In this document: piece after piece, positions 7,939-16,302 of the stretch
How positions within the stretch are numbered: position 1 is the stretch's first letter
Layout: every line of letters begins with the position of its first letter
The notes under the pieces: model-generated
Database searches by the model: none
The model's input: only the letters and a program-made list of their open reading frames with translations
Told to the model about the DNA's origin: nothing
Made by a program: the position numbers and the translations under genes
From: Natrinema salaciae
GTDB lineage: Archaea > Halobacteriota > Halobacteria > Halobacteriales > Natrialbaceae
Direction of reading: 5' to 3'
Length of the DNA: 64,000 bases
Assembly (NCBI RefSeq): GCF_900110865.1
Contig: NZ_FOFD01000001.1
Location: forward strand, 310,001 to 374,000

Positions 7939-9309
7939 CTACACCGACTCGAGGACGTCGCTCACGTCGGAGACCGACCGCAGGTCGTCCAGCGCGGCCA
8001 GCGCGTCGTCGGTGGCGACCGACGTCGGCGCGTGCGCGGCACACATCCGGAACTTCTCGTGCAGTTCGTCGTCCGAGAGCGGATCGTCGTGCGTGCCCGG
8101 CGGTCGGTCCTGCGTGCGCTCGTACACGTCGCCGGCCCGGGTCGTCACCGCGACGCGAGCCGCGTTCGAGTCGTACGGCAGGTCGTCGTCAACCGTCAGC
8201 GAGACCCGTTCGCGGACGGTCTGGACCGCCGGTTCGTCGATACTGTCCTCGTCGAACGCGTCGAGTCCGACCCGCTGGCGGGCGATCGCGCTCCCGATCA
8301 GATACGGCATCGAGAACTTCGCCTCGAGTCCCGTCGCGGGATCGTCGTGCGCGAGCGCGTCGGCCGCGCCCTGCGAGGCCGTCACGACGACCGCGTCGAC
8401 GTCGTCGGGCGTGAGCTCGTGCGACTCGGTGAGCCGAATCGCGGCGTAGATCGCGGCGTGGGTGTAGTAACAGCAGGGATACTTCTTGACGTCGATGCCG
8501 TCCTCGCACAGCGCCCAGCGGGTGCCGAGGTCGGGCAGTCGCTCGAGGGCCGGTTCGCCGTCGCCTCGGTAGAGATCGAAGAACCCGCGTTCGCCGTCGA
8601 CCGCCGCCGAATCCGCCGTCGCGCCCTCGGCGGCGAGCAGGGCCGCGGTGGTTCCGGAGCGGGCGGCCTGTCCCGCGTGGACCGGTTTGGTCGTCGTTCC
8701 GAAGTTGCGCTTGAGCCCGGCCGGCATCGAGGCGGCGACGTTGAGGGCGTGCGCGGTGCGTTCCGGGGAGAGTCCGAGCAGGTTCGCGACGGCCGCGGCG
8801 GCACCGAAGACGCCGACGGTCGAGGTGGCGTGCCAGCCTCCCTCGTAGTGGCCGGGGCTGATCGGTCTCGAGAGGTAGTTCTGGGTCTCGAATCCGGCGA
8901 CGAACGCGGTGAGCAGCTCTCGGCCCGTCGCACCCTCGCGCTCGCCGACGGCCAGCAGCGGGGCGACCATCGGGACGCTCGGGTGCCCGTCCATCGCCGC
9001 CAGCGCGACGTCGTCGAAGTCCAGCGCGTGGCCGGCGGTCGCGTTGACGAAGACGGCGTCGGAGAGCGGGAGCCGTTCGTCTCGGCCGAGGAGCGTCGCT
9101 TCGCCGCCACCCCCGCCGCCACCGCTTCCGACCGTACTCGCGGCGATATCTCCCGCTTCCGCGCCCGCTCCAGCGAGGGTCACGCCGACGGTATCGAGGA
9201 TGGCGCGTTCTCCCAGCCGACGTGCGGCGTCGGGGACGTCCTCGCTCTCGAGCGAGGACGCGAACGCCGCGAGTTCGGCGATACCCCTGCTCGTGTCTGC
9301 GTCTGTCAT
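7939..9309 (-). CDS. MmgE/PrpD-family protein (2-methylcitrate dehydratase superfamily)
   Basis: A 456-residue protein of the MmgE/PrpD fold, which includes 2-methylcitrate dehydratase, cis-aconitate decarboxylase and iminodisuccinate epimerase. Family blocks are visible: HALDFDD (about 90-96), GWHATSTVGVFGAAAA (about 155-170), TKPVHAGQAARSG and KKYPCCYYTHAAI (about 280-295). A run of seven glycines (about residues 63-69) sits in an N-terminal loop. The substrate is uncertain; context among acyl-CoA enzymes suggests an organic-acid breakdown route. The start is ATG 9309; the longer frame adds 36 unlike residues. It follows the thiolase gene after 73 bp on the same strand. Confidence 0.87.
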   Translation of the reverse strand: MTDADTSRGIAELAAFASSLESEDVPDAARRLGERAILDTVGVTLAGAGAEAGDIAASTVGSGGGGGGGEATLLGRDERLPLSDAVFVNATAGHALDFDDVALAAMDGHPSVPMVAPLLAVGEREGATGRELLTAFVAGFETQNYLSRPISPGHYEGGWHATSTVGVFGAAAAVANLLGLSPERTAHALNVAASMPAGLKRNFGTTTKPVHAGQAARSGTTAALLAAEGATADSAAVDGERGFFDLYRGDGEPALERLPDLGTRWALCEDGIDVKKYPCCYYTHAAIYAAIRLTESHELTPDDVDAVVVTASQGAADALAHDDPATGLEAKFSMPYLIGSAIARQRVGLDAFDEDSIDEPAVQTVRERVSLTVDDDLPYDSNAARVAVTTRAGDVYERTQDRPPGTHDDPLSDDELHEKFRMCAAHAPTSVATDDALAALDDLRSVSDVSDVLESV

Positions 9310-9382
9310 GGCTGTTCGTCTACCGGGGAGCGGTATAATCGTGCTCCCCGCGTCGCCCGGTGTCCCGATCCGTTCGAGGCGG

Positions 9383-10594
9383 TCAGTACTGCTCGAGCAA
9401 CGCCATGATCGCGCCACCGCCGCCGACGCTCATGCCGACGAGGCCGCGAGCGACGTCCGAATCGTCGCGCAGCTGATAGCCGAGGCTCGCGGCGAGCATT
9501 CCGCCCGAGGCGCCGATCGGGTGCCCGAACGCGACCGCGCCGCCGCGGGGGTTCATCTTCTCGCGCGGGATACCGACACGGTCCATGACGTACACCGACT
9601 GCGCGGCGAACGCTTCGTTGATCCAGAACGCGTCGACGTCCGCGACCGCCAACTCGTTGCGCTCGAGCAGGCTCTCGACGACGTCGCCGACGGCCTCGTT
9701 GAACGCGTCGGGGTCGCGATAGACCACGTCGTAGTCGACCAGCGTCGCCAGCGGCGCGAGGTCGCGATCGGCGGCCACGTCACCGTCGGCCAGCAACACT
9801 GCGCCCGCGCCGTCGCTGAGTTTGGACGCGTTCCCCGGGGTGATCGTCCCGTCGTCGCGAAACGGCGTCGGCAGTCGGGCCAGATCCGACAGCGTCGAAT
9901 CGGGCCGCGGGCCCTGATCCCGGTCGACCGCGTCGCCGTCGTCTGCCCGGTTCGTCTCCGACGCACCGCTGGTCTCGACCGGAACGATCTCCTCGTCGAA
10001 CGCGCCCGATTCGATCGCCTCGGCCGCCAGTCGGTGGCTCTCGAGGGCGTACTCGTCCTGGGCCTCCCGAGGGATCTCCTCGCGGTCGACGAGCCCTTCG
10101 GTGATTTCGCCCATGTGAACGTCGAGGGACACGTCCCACAGCGAGTCCAGGATCATCGAGTCCTTGAGCTCGACGTCGCCGTACCGACGACCGCTCCGGT
10201 AGTCCGGGAGGACCCACGGCGCGTTCGACATGGATTCGAACCCGCCAGCGACCGCGATCTCGGCGCGGCCGGCCGCGATCCGATCCGCCGCGAGCGCGAT
10301 CGCGCGCAGTCCGGACCCCGACGCTTCGTTCACGGTCGTTACCGCGGTCTCGTTGGGAACCGACGATTCGACGACGGCCTGCCGGCCCGGGGCCTGTCCG
10401 ATCCCGGCCTGAATGGCGTTCCCGAGGCCGACCCAATCGATTTCCGCGCCGGCGATCTCGACGCGCTCGAGCAGTCCGTCCAGCGCCGTTCGCCCCAGCT
10501 CGACCGGCTCTATTCCCGCGAGCGAGCCCAGCAGCGTGCCGTGTGGCGTTCGCGCACCGTCGACGAGAACCAGGTCGGTATCAGTGTCGGGCAT
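9383..10594 (-). CDS. Thiolase (acetyl-CoA C-acyltransferase) with Ser in place of both catalytic Cys
   Basis: A 403-residue thiolase that should cleave or form 3-ketoacyl-CoA. The normal nucleophile motif NxxCxSG is NEASGSG here, with Ser92 at the Cys position. The C-terminal CxGxG motif is SVGGGG, with Ser389. The NEAFA block and GHPIGASG (His358) are intact. I recall that haloarchaeal-type beta-ketothiolases with a Ser-based catalytic triad were described in Haloferax mediterranei, so this need not mean loss of activity. ATG 10594 is preferred to a start 30 nt upstream. It is probably co-transcribed with the MmgE/PrpD gene. Confidence 0.9.
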   Translation of the reverse strand: MPDTDTDLVLVDGARTPHGTLLGSLAGIEPVELGRTALDGLLERVEIAGAEIDWVGLGNAIQAGIGQAPGRQAVVESSVPNETAVTTVNEASGSGLRAIALAADRIAAGRAEIAVAGGFESMSNAPWVLPDYRSGRRYGDVELKDSMILDSLWDVSLDVHMGEITEGLVDREEIPREAQDEYALESHRLAAEAIESGAFDEEIVPVETSGASETNRADDGDAVDRDQGPRPDSTLSDLARLPTPFRDDGTITPGNASKLSDGAGAVLLADGDVAADRDLAPLATLVDYDVVYRDPDAFNEAVGDVVESLLERNELAVADVDAFWINEAFAAQSVYVMDRVGIPREKMNPRGGAVAFGHPIGASGGMLAASLGYQLRDDSDVARGLVGMSVGGGGAIMALLEQY

Positions 10595-10902
10595 GCGCGA
10601 TCGCACCACGCGGAATCGAATCAAGGTTGGCGATGACTCGCGTTCGCCGGCGGGTCCACCGTCCGCGTCCGATCGGAACCATCGAGCGCTCGCCGAACCG
10701 TCGCTTGGGCCCGCGCGCTCGTTCCCGGTCCGCTACCGCGGTCTCGCGTCCCCGCGGCTCCGGTTTCGCACCTGTCGCTACGGGACGAATAATGACAACT
10801 TCCAAAATAAAACCACAAATGTCTAGTTCTAGGCCAATATCTTCTACATATATCCACAAAGTATTTGCCAGGACGACCTGCAGAACTCATTCGAAGTCAC
10901 GA
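10595..10902. other. Divergent intergenic region with AT-rich core
   Basis: 308 bp separate the thiolase (minus) and a zinc-ribbon gene (plus). The segment 10790-10870 is strikingly AT-rich for this genome and contains several TATA-like stretches usable in both directions (for example ACATATATCC near 10845). No gene is seen. Confidence 0.5.
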
Positions 10903-11067
10903 ATGTCCGTTCTCGACGAACTCATCGACAGAATCGGAATCCCCCGCGAGCCGGCCGACCGATCGTCCGTCCACTACGAGTGCCGCCGGTGCGGGACGAC
11001 GCTCTCGAAACGCGACGCCTCCTGTCCGAGGTGCGGCTCCGCAGACGTCGCGGCGATTCCGCTGTAA
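10903..11067 (+). CDS. Small zinc-ribbon protein (54 aa)
   Basis: A 54-residue protein: a helical N-terminus (LDELIDRIGIP) followed by CRRCGT and, 12 residues on, CPRCGS. The paired CxxC knuckles form a rubredoxin-like zinc ribbon. The function is unknown; such proteins often bind nucleic acid or partner proteins. ATG 10903 lies about 55 nt after a TATA-like tract. Confidence 0.72.
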   Translation: MSVLDELIDRIGIPREPADRSSVHYECRRCGTTLSKRDASCPRCGSADVAAIPL

Positions 11068-11149
11068 CGGTATCGCCGTTCCGCCGACGGCTCGTGCGAG
11101 CCGTCGGTCGACGGTACGGGATCGCGGACCCGAGGCCGTACTCGCGGCC

Positions 11150-12328
11150 CTAGATCGCGCCCGACTCGCGCAACGCCTCGCGTTCCTCGCTCGAGTAGCC
11201 CAGCGCGTCGAGCACGTCGTCGGTGTGCTCGCCGAGGTCCGGCATCGGTGCCGCCGCGAACTCGAGCGAATCGGAGTCGATCGGGTTGTCGATGTACGGC
11301 ACTGGCCCGTCCTCGGTCTCGAGTTCCTTCACGAGGTCCAGATGCTCGGTCTGCGGGTGGTCGAGCACGTCGTCGAGTCGGTTGACGTCGCCCCACGGAA
11401 TGCCCGCCTCGGCGAGCCGCTCGGCCCAGTAGTCGCGGGGCTCGTCTGCGATGCGGGACTCGATCATCGGCTCGAGGGCCCCGCGGTTCTCGACGCGCTT
11501 CTCGTTGGTCGCGAAGCGCTCGTCGGCGAGCAGGTCGGGGCGCTCGAGAACGGCCTCACAGAGCAGTTCCCAGTGGGCCTCGCTGAGGACGGCGAAGTTG
11601 ACGTACTGGTCGTCGGCCGTCTCGTGGGGGCCGTACGGTGTCAGCAGGTGGTGGCGCATCCCGATGCGTTCGGGGAGTTCGTCGCTGTGCCAGTACTTCT
11701 GGGGGAAGTAGCCGAGCCACGAGAGCATCCCGCCGAACATCGTGACGTCGAGTTCCTGGCCCTCGCCGGTGCGCTCGCGGTGGAACAGCGCGAGCAGCGC
11801 GGATATCGTGCCGTAGGTCGCGGCGTTGATGTCGCAGACGCTGAGCGGAATCTTCGCGGGGGCGTCCGGCGAGCCGTTCATCAGTATCAGTCCGGTCTCG
11901 CCCTGCATGACCATATCGTACGCTTTGCGGTCGCTGTAGGGGCCGTCCCGACCGTACCCCGAGACGTTCAGGTAGATCACGTCCTCGTTGATCGCCGCGA
12001 CGTCGTCGTAGCCGACGCCGAGCCGTTCGACCACGCCCGGCGAGTAGTTCTGGACGACCACGTCGGCCTCCGCGGCGAGTTCGCGAAAGAGTTCGAGACC
12101 CGCGTCGGACTTCAAGTTCAGCTCGACGCTCAGCTTGTTCCGATCGACCCAGACGTGGGCCGAAGAGTCGCCGTACACGACCGAGTCCCAGTGGCGGTTG
12201 ACGTCGCCCACGTCCGGGCGCTCGACTTTGATCACCTCCGCGCCGAAGTCGCCCAGCATCCGCGTACAGAGTGGCGCGCTGATCCCGCTCTCGAGGCTCA
12301 CGACCGTGATGTCGTCGAGTGCGAGCAC
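11150..12328 (-). CDS. CaiB/BaiF-family (class III) CoA-transferase
   Basis: A 392-residue class III CoA-transferase moving CoA between carboxylic acids through an aspartyl-CoA anhydride. Typical blocks are LGDFGAEVIKVERP (about 27-40), a DRNKLSVELNLKS motif (about 62-75) and VVVQNYSPGVVERLG (about 90-104). The nucleophilic Asp should lie in the DMVMQGETG region (about residue 135). The start is GTG 12328. It is followed by a MaoC gene 39 bp upstream in the same direction, so the two are probably one transcript. The substrate is unknown; succinyl-CoA is a common donor. Confidence 0.88.
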   Translation of the reverse strand: MLALDDITVVSLESGISAPLCTRMLGDFGAEVIKVERPDVGDVNRHWDSVVYGDSSAHVWVDRNKLSVELNLKSDAGLELFRELAAEADVVVQNYSPGVVERLGVGYDDVAAINEDVIYLNVSGYGRDGPYSDRKAYDMVMQGETGLILMNGSPDAPAKIPLSVCDINAATYGTISALLALFHRERTGEGQELDVTMFGGMLSWLGYFPQKYWHSDELPERIGMRHHLLTPYGPHETADDQYVNFAVLSEAHWELLCEAVLERPDLLADERFATNEKRVENRGALEPMIESRIADEPRDYWAERLAEAGIPWGDVNRLDDVLDHPQTEHLDLVKELETEDGPVPYIDNPIDSDSLEFAAAPMPDLGEHTDDVLDALGYSSEEREALRESGAI

Positions 12329-12367
12329 GGTTAGCGGTCCCCCATTCGGTCGACTGTCGCGGTCATT

Positions 12368-12949
12368 TCAGCAATCCTCCGGCTGCGTGCCGATCCCGTC
12401 CGGCCAGCCCGGCGGTGCCGCGGCCGAGGGCTCGGCGTACTCGCGTTTCAGTACCATCGGCGTGCGCTCGAGGCTCAACACGAGGTCGTCGTGCTGGTTG
12501 TACGCCCGGAGTTCGGTCTCGACGATGCCGACGTGGTCGCGGGACTCGAGTTCCCGCTTGCGCAGGACCTCGCTCTCGGCGAAGATGGTATCGCCATGGA
12601 AGACCGGGCTGTGGTGACGAACGTCGTCGTAGCCGAGGTTCGCCGTCGCGTTGACCGAGACGTCGATGACGCTCATCCCGACGGCCAGCGCGATGACGAC
12701 GGTGCCGTTGACGAGGCGCTCGCCGAACTCCGTCTCCGCGGCGTAGGCCTCGTTGAAGTGCATCGGGTTGAGGTTCATCGTCACGTTGGTCATCCAGACG
12801 TTGTCCGTCTCGGTGACGGTGCGGCCGAACGGATGCTTGTAGACGTCGCCGACCTCGAAGTCCTCGTAGTAGCGGCCGTGCCATCCTTCGACGAGCTGTT
12901 TGTCCGGCGATTCCTCCGTGTCGTCCGTGTCGTCGGTCGTGTCCGTCAT
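12368..12949 (-). CDS. MaoC-like enoyl-CoA hydratase (single hot-dog domain)
   Basis: A 193-residue protein. After a 25-residue acidic Thr/Asp tail it has one MaoC hot-dog domain: YYEDFEVGDVYKHPFGRTVTE, TMNLNPMHFNEAYA (Asn and His forming the hydratase dyad region) and a FHGDTIFAESEVLRKRE strand. Such enzymes hydrate 2-enoyl-CoA or mesaconyl/itaconyl-type CoA esters. The haloarchaeal mesaconyl-CoA hydratase I know of is about twice as long, so that specific role is not assigned. It sits between the acyl-CoA dehydrogenase and CoA-transferase genes, fitting a desaturate-then-hydrate sequence. Confidence 0.85.
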   Translation of the reverse strand: MTDTTDDTDDTEESPDKQLVEGWHGRYYEDFEVGDVYKHPFGRTVTETDNVWMTNVTMNLNPMHFNEAYAAETEFGERLVNGTVVIALAVGMSVIDVSVNATANLGYDDVRHHSPVFHGDTIFAESEVLRKRELESRDHVGIVETELRAYNQHDDLVLSLERTPMVLKREYAEPSAAAPPGWPDGIGTQPEDC

Positions 12950-12990
12950 GATTCTGAGTCGCGTATTGCGGGTCGCGGATCGCGCGTCGA

Positions 12991-14196
12991 TCAGTACGAG
13001 CGCGGCAGGCCGAGTACGTTCTCGCCGAGATAGTTCAGCGCGAGCTGTTGGGTGATCGGCACCAGCCGCGTCAACCGGGCCTCGCGGAAGTAGCGCTCGA
13101 CGTCGTACTCCGTCGCGATGCCGAACCCGCCGTGGGTCTGGACCGCCGCGTCGGCCGCCTCGTAGGCCGCGTCGGCCGCGAGGAATTTCGCCGCGTTGGC
13201 GTACGCACCGAGGTCTACGTCCTCGTCGGAAGCGGCTCGGTCGGCGGCGTTGTACGTCAACTGCTTGGCCGCCTGCAGCCGCGCGTAGGCCTCCGCCAGC
13301 GGGTGCTGGATCGCCTGGTTCTTCCCGATCGGGCGGTCGAACACCTCCCGGTCGTTGGCGTACTGGACCGCGCGCTCGAGCGCCAGCCGTCCGAGGCCGA
13401 TACATTCGGCGGCGATGACGAGCCGCTCCTCGTTGAGTCCGTCGAGCACCTGGTAGAACCCGTCGCCCTCGCCGCCGATCAGGTTCTCCGCGGGGACGCG
13501 CAGGTCGTCGAACCAGAGCTCGAACGAGTGGACGAAATCGCTCGCCGACTTGGGGATCGCCTCCATCTCGAGTGCACCCTGTTCCATCGCGTCCTCGAGG
13601 TCGACGAGGAACATCGAAATGCCCCGCGTCCGTTTGTCGACGTCCTCGAGCGGGGTCGTGCGCGCGACGAGAACGATGTAGTCGGAGACGTCGACGCGGG
13701 AGGTCCAGATCTTCTGGCCGGTGACGACGTACTCGTCCCCGTCTCGTTCGGCGCGCGTCTCGATCGCCGGCGAGTTCGACCCCGCGTTGGGTTCGGTGAG
13801 GCCGAACGCCTGGATCGACGCTTCGCCGTCGGCGACCTTCGGGAGCAGGTCCCGTTTGAGCTCCTCGCTGGCGTACTCGACGATTGGGACGGAGTTGTAG
13901 ACGCCGCCGTGGACCGCCTGCGCGGCGCTGAACCCGCCGCCGTTGGCGGCGATCTCCTCCATCATGACGACGGTCTCCTGGGTTCCCATTCCCGCGCCGC
14001 CGTACTCCTCGGGCAGGAGGACGCCCATCCAGCCGTGGTCGGTCAACGCGTCGACGAACTCGCGGGGGTACGTCCCGTCGGCGGCTCGCCGACGCCAGTA
14101 CTCGTGGTCGAAGTCGGAACAGATATCGCGGACGCTGGAGCGAACGAGCTGTTGGCTCTCGGTGAGCGCGACTGCGTCGCTCAGGAGTCGGGCCAT
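12991..14196 (-). CDS. Acyl-CoA dehydrogenase
   Basis: A 401-residue FAD flavoprotein that introduces a 2,3-double bond into acyl-CoA and passes electrons to ETF. The signature GLTEPNAGSNS is at 132-142, KIWTS at 162-166 and HGGFG near residue 355. The usual C-terminal catalytic YEGT motif is replaced by VPIT. Instead Glu257, in the NEERLVIA helix, matches the position used by isovaleryl-CoA and long-chain dehydrogenases, so activity is likely kept, with branched or unusual substrates possible (inference). The start is ATG 14196. The gene is 41 bp from the MaoC gene. Confidence 0.9.
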   Translation of the reverse strand: MARLLSDAVALTESQQLVRSSVRDICSDFDHEYWRRRAADGTYPREFVDALTDHGWMGVLLPEEYGGAGMGTQETVVMMEEIAANGGGFSAAQAVHGGVYNSVPIVEYASEELKRDLLPKVADGEASIQAFGLTEPNAGSNSPAIETRAERDGDEYVVTGQKIWTSRVDVSDYIVLVARTTPLEDVDKRTRGISMFLVDLEDAMEQGALEMEAIPKSASDFVHSFELWFDDLRVPAENLIGGEGDGFYQVLDGLNEERLVIAAECIGLGRLALERAVQYANDREVFDRPIGKNQAIQHPLAEAYARLQAAKQLTYNAADRAASDEDVDLGAYANAAKFLAADAAYEAADAAVQTHGGFGIATEYDVERYFREARLTRLVPITQQLALNYLGENVLGLPRSY

Positions 14197-14269
14197 TGGC
14201 TGCCCCTCATCAGGTCGGGAGAAAAACGTTGTGCCCAGCGCTCGAGTTTCCGGTGACGGCGGCCGGGTT

Positions 14270-15904
14270 TCACGCCTCGAACCGATCCGCGACCCGTTCG
14301 CGTAGCACCGTCTTCTGGACCTTCTCCCCGTTGGGCCCCTCCGTCGTCGGGAACCCGTCGACGAACTCGAACGCCTCGGGGACCTTGTAGTCGGCCACGC
14401 GGTCGTCGAGGAACGCCTCGAGATCCGCGGCGATCAGGCCGCCATCCGCGGGAACGACGAACGCGACCGGTACCTCCCCGTGGCGCGGGTGGGGTGCGCC
14501 GACGACCTCGCACGAGCGGACGTCGGGGTGGTCCGTGACCGCCGACTGGATCTCCCGCGGCGCGACGAGGAAGCCGCGCACCCGTAACGCGTCGTCGAGC
14601 CGCGAACGGTAGTAGACGTAGCCGTCGTCGTCTCTCTCGGCGAGATCGCCGGTGTAGAACCATCCCGAATCGTCGACGGCCGCGGTGGTCGCCTCGGGGT
14701 TGCCGAGGTAGCCGTCGGCCAGCAGGTAGCCCCGGATCGCGAGTTCCCCCTCCTCGCCGGCCGGTCGTTCTTCCCCGGTCTCCGGATCGACGATCTTCGC
14801 GTCGATCGCCGGGTGGATCGGCGGCCCGCCGACGCGCTTCCGTCGCTCGGCGGGGTCCGACGGCTCGCCGACGAAGATCTGACTGTTGGCCTCCGAGAGA
14901 CCGTAGGGCTGGACTACCGGGAAGCCGAACGTCGACTCGATGCGGTCGAACAGGGCCTCGTCGTACCCCTTGCTGATGAACCCGACGACTCCCCGCTCGA
15001 CCGTCTCGACGCGCGACGGGTCGAAGATCTCGTGCTCGAGCAGCCGCTCGAACATCACGCCTAGCCCGGTGAGGTACGTCGCGTCGTACTCGTCGACCAG
15101 CCGGATCGTCTCCCCGGGGTCGAAGTGCGTCTGCGCCACGAGCGTTGCCCCAGTCGCGAGGACGCTGAAGAGGGTGTTGTACCCCCAGATGCCACAGAAC
15201 GGCAGCGTCGCGACGGCGACGTCGTCCGCGGTCACGCCGAGATGATCCGCGACGTGGGCGGAGTGGTTCAGCAGCGACCGACTCGACTGCAGACAGCCTT
15301 TCGGGTCGCTCGTCGTCCCGCTGGTGTAGAAGATCGCCGCCGGAGCCTCGGGGTCAGTCGCGGGCTCGAGTTCGCCCCGGTCACGCTCTCGTCCCGTCTC
15401 GAGCACGTCGTCGTAGCCCCGCAGCGCCGGCAGGTCGGCCGACGGCTCGAGACTCACCACCGCCTCGAGCGCGGGGGCGGAGTCGGGATCGAACGCGGCC
15501 GGCGACTGCGCCGTGACTTCGGGGACGGCGGTCGCGATCATCTCGTGATAGTCCCGCCCGAGCAGTTCGTCCTCGCTGACGAGAACGCTCGCGCCCGAAT
15601 CCGCGAGCATGTACTCGAGTTCGTGGGGCCGATAGCGGGTGTTGACGGCGACCGTCGCCGCGCCCAGCGACGACGCCGCGAGTTGGCAGGCGATCCACTC
15701 CGGCCGGTTGCCCAGCCAGACCGCGACGACGTCGCCCGCCGAGACGCCGAGATCGGCGAGTCCGCCGGCGAGCGCACGGCTTTGGGTTAGCAGCTCCTCG
15801 TAGGTCCACGTCGTTCCCTCGAAGACGACGGCCCGGCCGTCGGGGCGGTCCGCCGCGACCGACGCGATCCCCTCGTACATCGTTTCGTCCGGCCACGCGA
15901 GCAT
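14270..15904 (-). CDS. AMP-dependent acyl-CoA synthetase
   Basis: A 544-residue ANL-superfamily ligase that activates an acid through an acyl-AMP to its CoA thioester. P-loop AIFYTSGTTSDPKG is at about residues 173-186, the core motif QPYGLSEAN around 315-323, the GWFYTGDLAERDDDGY block near 420, and the C-terminal lysine in GEKVQKTVLRER. Substrate is unknown; the context of dehydrogenase, hydratase and thiolase suggests it feeds the same catabolic route. ATG 15904 is preferred; an in-frame TTG lies 6 nt upstream. Confidence 0.9.
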   Translation of the reverse strand: MLAWPDETMYEGIASVAADRPDGRAVVFEGTTWTYEELLTQSRALAGGLADLGVSAGDVVAVWLGNRPEWIACQLAASSLGAATVAVNTRYRPHELEYMLADSGASVLVSEDELLGRDYHEMIATAVPEVTAQSPAAFDPDSAPALEAVVSLEPSADLPALRGYDDVLETGRERDRGELEPATDPEAPAAIFYTSGTTSDPKGCLQSSRSLLNHSAHVADHLGVTADDVAVATLPFCGIWGYNTLFSVLATGATLVAQTHFDPGETIRLVDEYDATYLTGLGVMFERLLEHEIFDPSRVETVERGVVGFISKGYDEALFDRIESTFGFPVVQPYGLSEANSQIFVGEPSDPAERRKRVGGPPIHPAIDAKIVDPETGEERPAGEEGELAIRGYLLADGYLGNPEATTAAVDDSGWFYTGDLAERDDDGYVYYRSRLDDALRVRGFLVAPREIQSAVTDHPDVRSCEVVGAPHPRHGEVPVAFVVPADGGLIAADLEAFLDDRVADYKVPEAFEFVDGFPTTEGPNGEKVQKTVLRERVADRFEA

Positions 15905-15969
15905 CGGCAATACACGTGGTAACGAAGACCACGATAAAAACGGTTGGGTCGCCGCCGGGCCGCCCCGGC

Positions 15970-16302
15970 TCAGTCTTTGCCCCGGATTCGCTCCGCGTTC
16001 GGCCCGAACGCCGACTCGAGCAACTCGGGAACGGACTCGGGCGTCACGTCCGAGTACCAGCTGTTATGGGGCTGGATCGACACCGCGGTGCCGCCCTCGC
16101 TACAGAGCCCGAGACACGAGGTCTCGCTGACGGAGACTGCGGTCCAGAAGGCGTTTCGCTCCCGCAGCCAGTCTTTGATCGCGGCGACCGTCTCCTCGGC
16201 ACCGACCGCACCGCAGCTCGCGTGCTCGGAATCGCGGTCGTTGGTACAGACGAAGACGTGCGCGTCGAGGCGCTCGCGGTGTTCCTCGGTTCGATTCTTC
16301 AT
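15970..16302 (-). CDS. Thioredoxin-like [2Fe-2S] ferredoxin
   Basis: A 110-residue protein with four cysteines in the thioredoxin-like ferredoxin pattern: Cys in HVFVCTND, Cys in HASCGAVG, then CLGLC about 45 residues on, able to hold one [2Fe-2S] cluster. The start ATG 16302 overlaps the cbtA stop by 4 bp, so translation is coupled to cbtA. Members of this family are often found with cobalt uptake and cobalamin synthesis genes, where a role in electron supply for corrin-ring chemistry has been suggested. Here that is inference from context. Confidence 0.85.
   Translation of the reverse strand: MKNRTEEHRERLDAHVFVCTNDRDSEHASCGAVGAEETVAAIKDWLRERNAFWTAVSVSETSCLGLCSEGGTAVSIQPHNSWYSDVTPESVPELLESAFGPNAERIRGKD

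Noticed and set aside
9100-9125. Run of glycine codons in the MmgE/PrpD gene as a possible slippage or phase-variation tract
   Set aside because: It is made of mixed GGN codons rather than a pure mononucleotide run, lies in a surface loop, and keeps the frame.
12368-12949. MaoC protein as mesaconyl-CoA hydratase of the methylaspartate cycle
   Set aside because: The known haloarchaeal enzyme is about twice as long, and no glutamate mutase or methylaspartate ammonia-lyase gene is present nearby.
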